Assembly (NCBI GenBank): GCA_009760855.2
Contig: WPIO01000011.1
Location: 4,518,501 to 4,582,500, forward strand
Reading direction: 5' to 3'
From: Cristatella mucedo
Lineage: Eukaryota; Bryozoa; Phylactolaemata; Cristatellidae
DNA length: 64,000 bases
In this document: one piece after another, positions 63,516-64,000 of the stretch
Layout of the letters: each line of letters starts with the position of its first letter
How positions within the stretch are numbered: position 1 is the first letter of the stretch
Position numbers and translations under genes: made by a program
Notes under the pieces: generated by a model
Seen by the model: the letters and a program-made list of their open reading frames with translations, nothing else
Databases searched by the model: none
What the model was told of the DNA's origin: nothing

Positions 63516-64000
63516 CAAGGCTGTCTATCCTACCTAACTCGAATGCCATCGATGAGTCGATGACCTGGTCGCTTCTGAGTTGCTGATCGCTGGCTGATTG
63601 CCAATAATTGATTCTGACAATGGAGCCCCTCGTGCTCTTCACGTTAGCAGTCCTTTAACTTGGTGGTCGAGCTCCTGGAGTCCAGGACCTAAGTTATACT
63701 TGACCGGCATCTAGTTTAGCAATGGTTGTCAACAGTTGGCAGCTTGAACGGCAGCAGGGCAAGGATAGTCGTCGGCATAGGGCAAAAGGCGATTTCATGG
63801 CCTGGTAGACGTAGCGTGTGGCTACAGGAGATCAAGCGATACCGTGTGGCTACAGGAGAGCAGCTGACGTCGGTCAGACTGATGATGCATCCAGTGTTGG
63901 AGTACTCTTGTGAGTGGCAGCTTGTGGATTTATAGCAGCAGTTTGCTCTTTACCCAGTAGCAGCCGACTCAGTCACATCCGGTGGCCGTGCTCTGGCTCC
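63516..64000. other. Unassigned sequence at window end
   Basis: No exon recognised. A short duplication of GTGTGGCTACAGGAGA occurs at 63815-63858. Confidence 0.5.

Overview
The window is nuclear DNA from an animal, most likely an invertebrate. The evidence is GT-AG spliced coding exons, a TENT5/FAM46 gene (a family typical of animals), many degenerate non-LTR retrotransposons, tRNA-derived SINEs, hAT-type MITEs and very long GA/CT microsatellites. The phylum cannot be fixed from the sequence alone.

Two genes are certain. On the minus strand, 29549-30952 is an uninterrupted 467-codon TENT5 (FAM46) non-canonical poly(A) polymerase. Its catalytic carboxylates are intact and it carries a poly-alanine insertion. 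A GC- and CpG-rich domain extends upstream to about 33.4 kb. On the plus strand, 48779-62120 holds eight exons of PIGA, the catalytic subunit of the GPI-GlcNAc transferase. Intron phases agree at every junction. The 3' exons (C-terminal part and membrane anchor) are not visible and probably lie past the window end. The two genes have no obvious functional link: one acts on mRNA tails, the other in the first step of GPI anchor synthesis at the ER. Two further exon-like coding stretches of unknown identity lie at 21650-21832 and 22326-22504.

The rest is mostly repeats. LINE family I (L2/CR1-like reverse transcriptase, conserved 3' end, ATT-repeat tail) is present in more than fifteen copies. 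The copies at 20175-21582 and 57565-58585 are nearly identical and look young; the second lies in a PIGA intron. An older LINE family II occurs at 5735-6990, 9165-9985 and 14690-15040. SINE family A has a tRNA-like head and its own body. SINE family B joins a tRNA-like head to a tail resembling the end of LINE I. A compact hAT element at 7046-7224 has a perfect 8-bp target-site duplication and closely resembles the horizontally spread SPIN family.

Layout: 0-17 kb is AT-richer and full of old LINEs. 17-26 kb holds a perfect 92-bp palindrome, the youngest LINE and the candidate exons. 28-42 kb is GC-rich with TENT5 and several SINEs. 44-47 kb is LINE plus GA minisatellite. 48.7 kb to at least 62.1 kb is PIGA with repeat-laden introns. 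I found no new multi-gene system. The best leads are the SPIN-like element, the SINE/LINE tail sharing, the unidentified exon with an adjacent perfect hairpin, and a PIGA 5' splice-site pair in which one choice gives an immediate stop.
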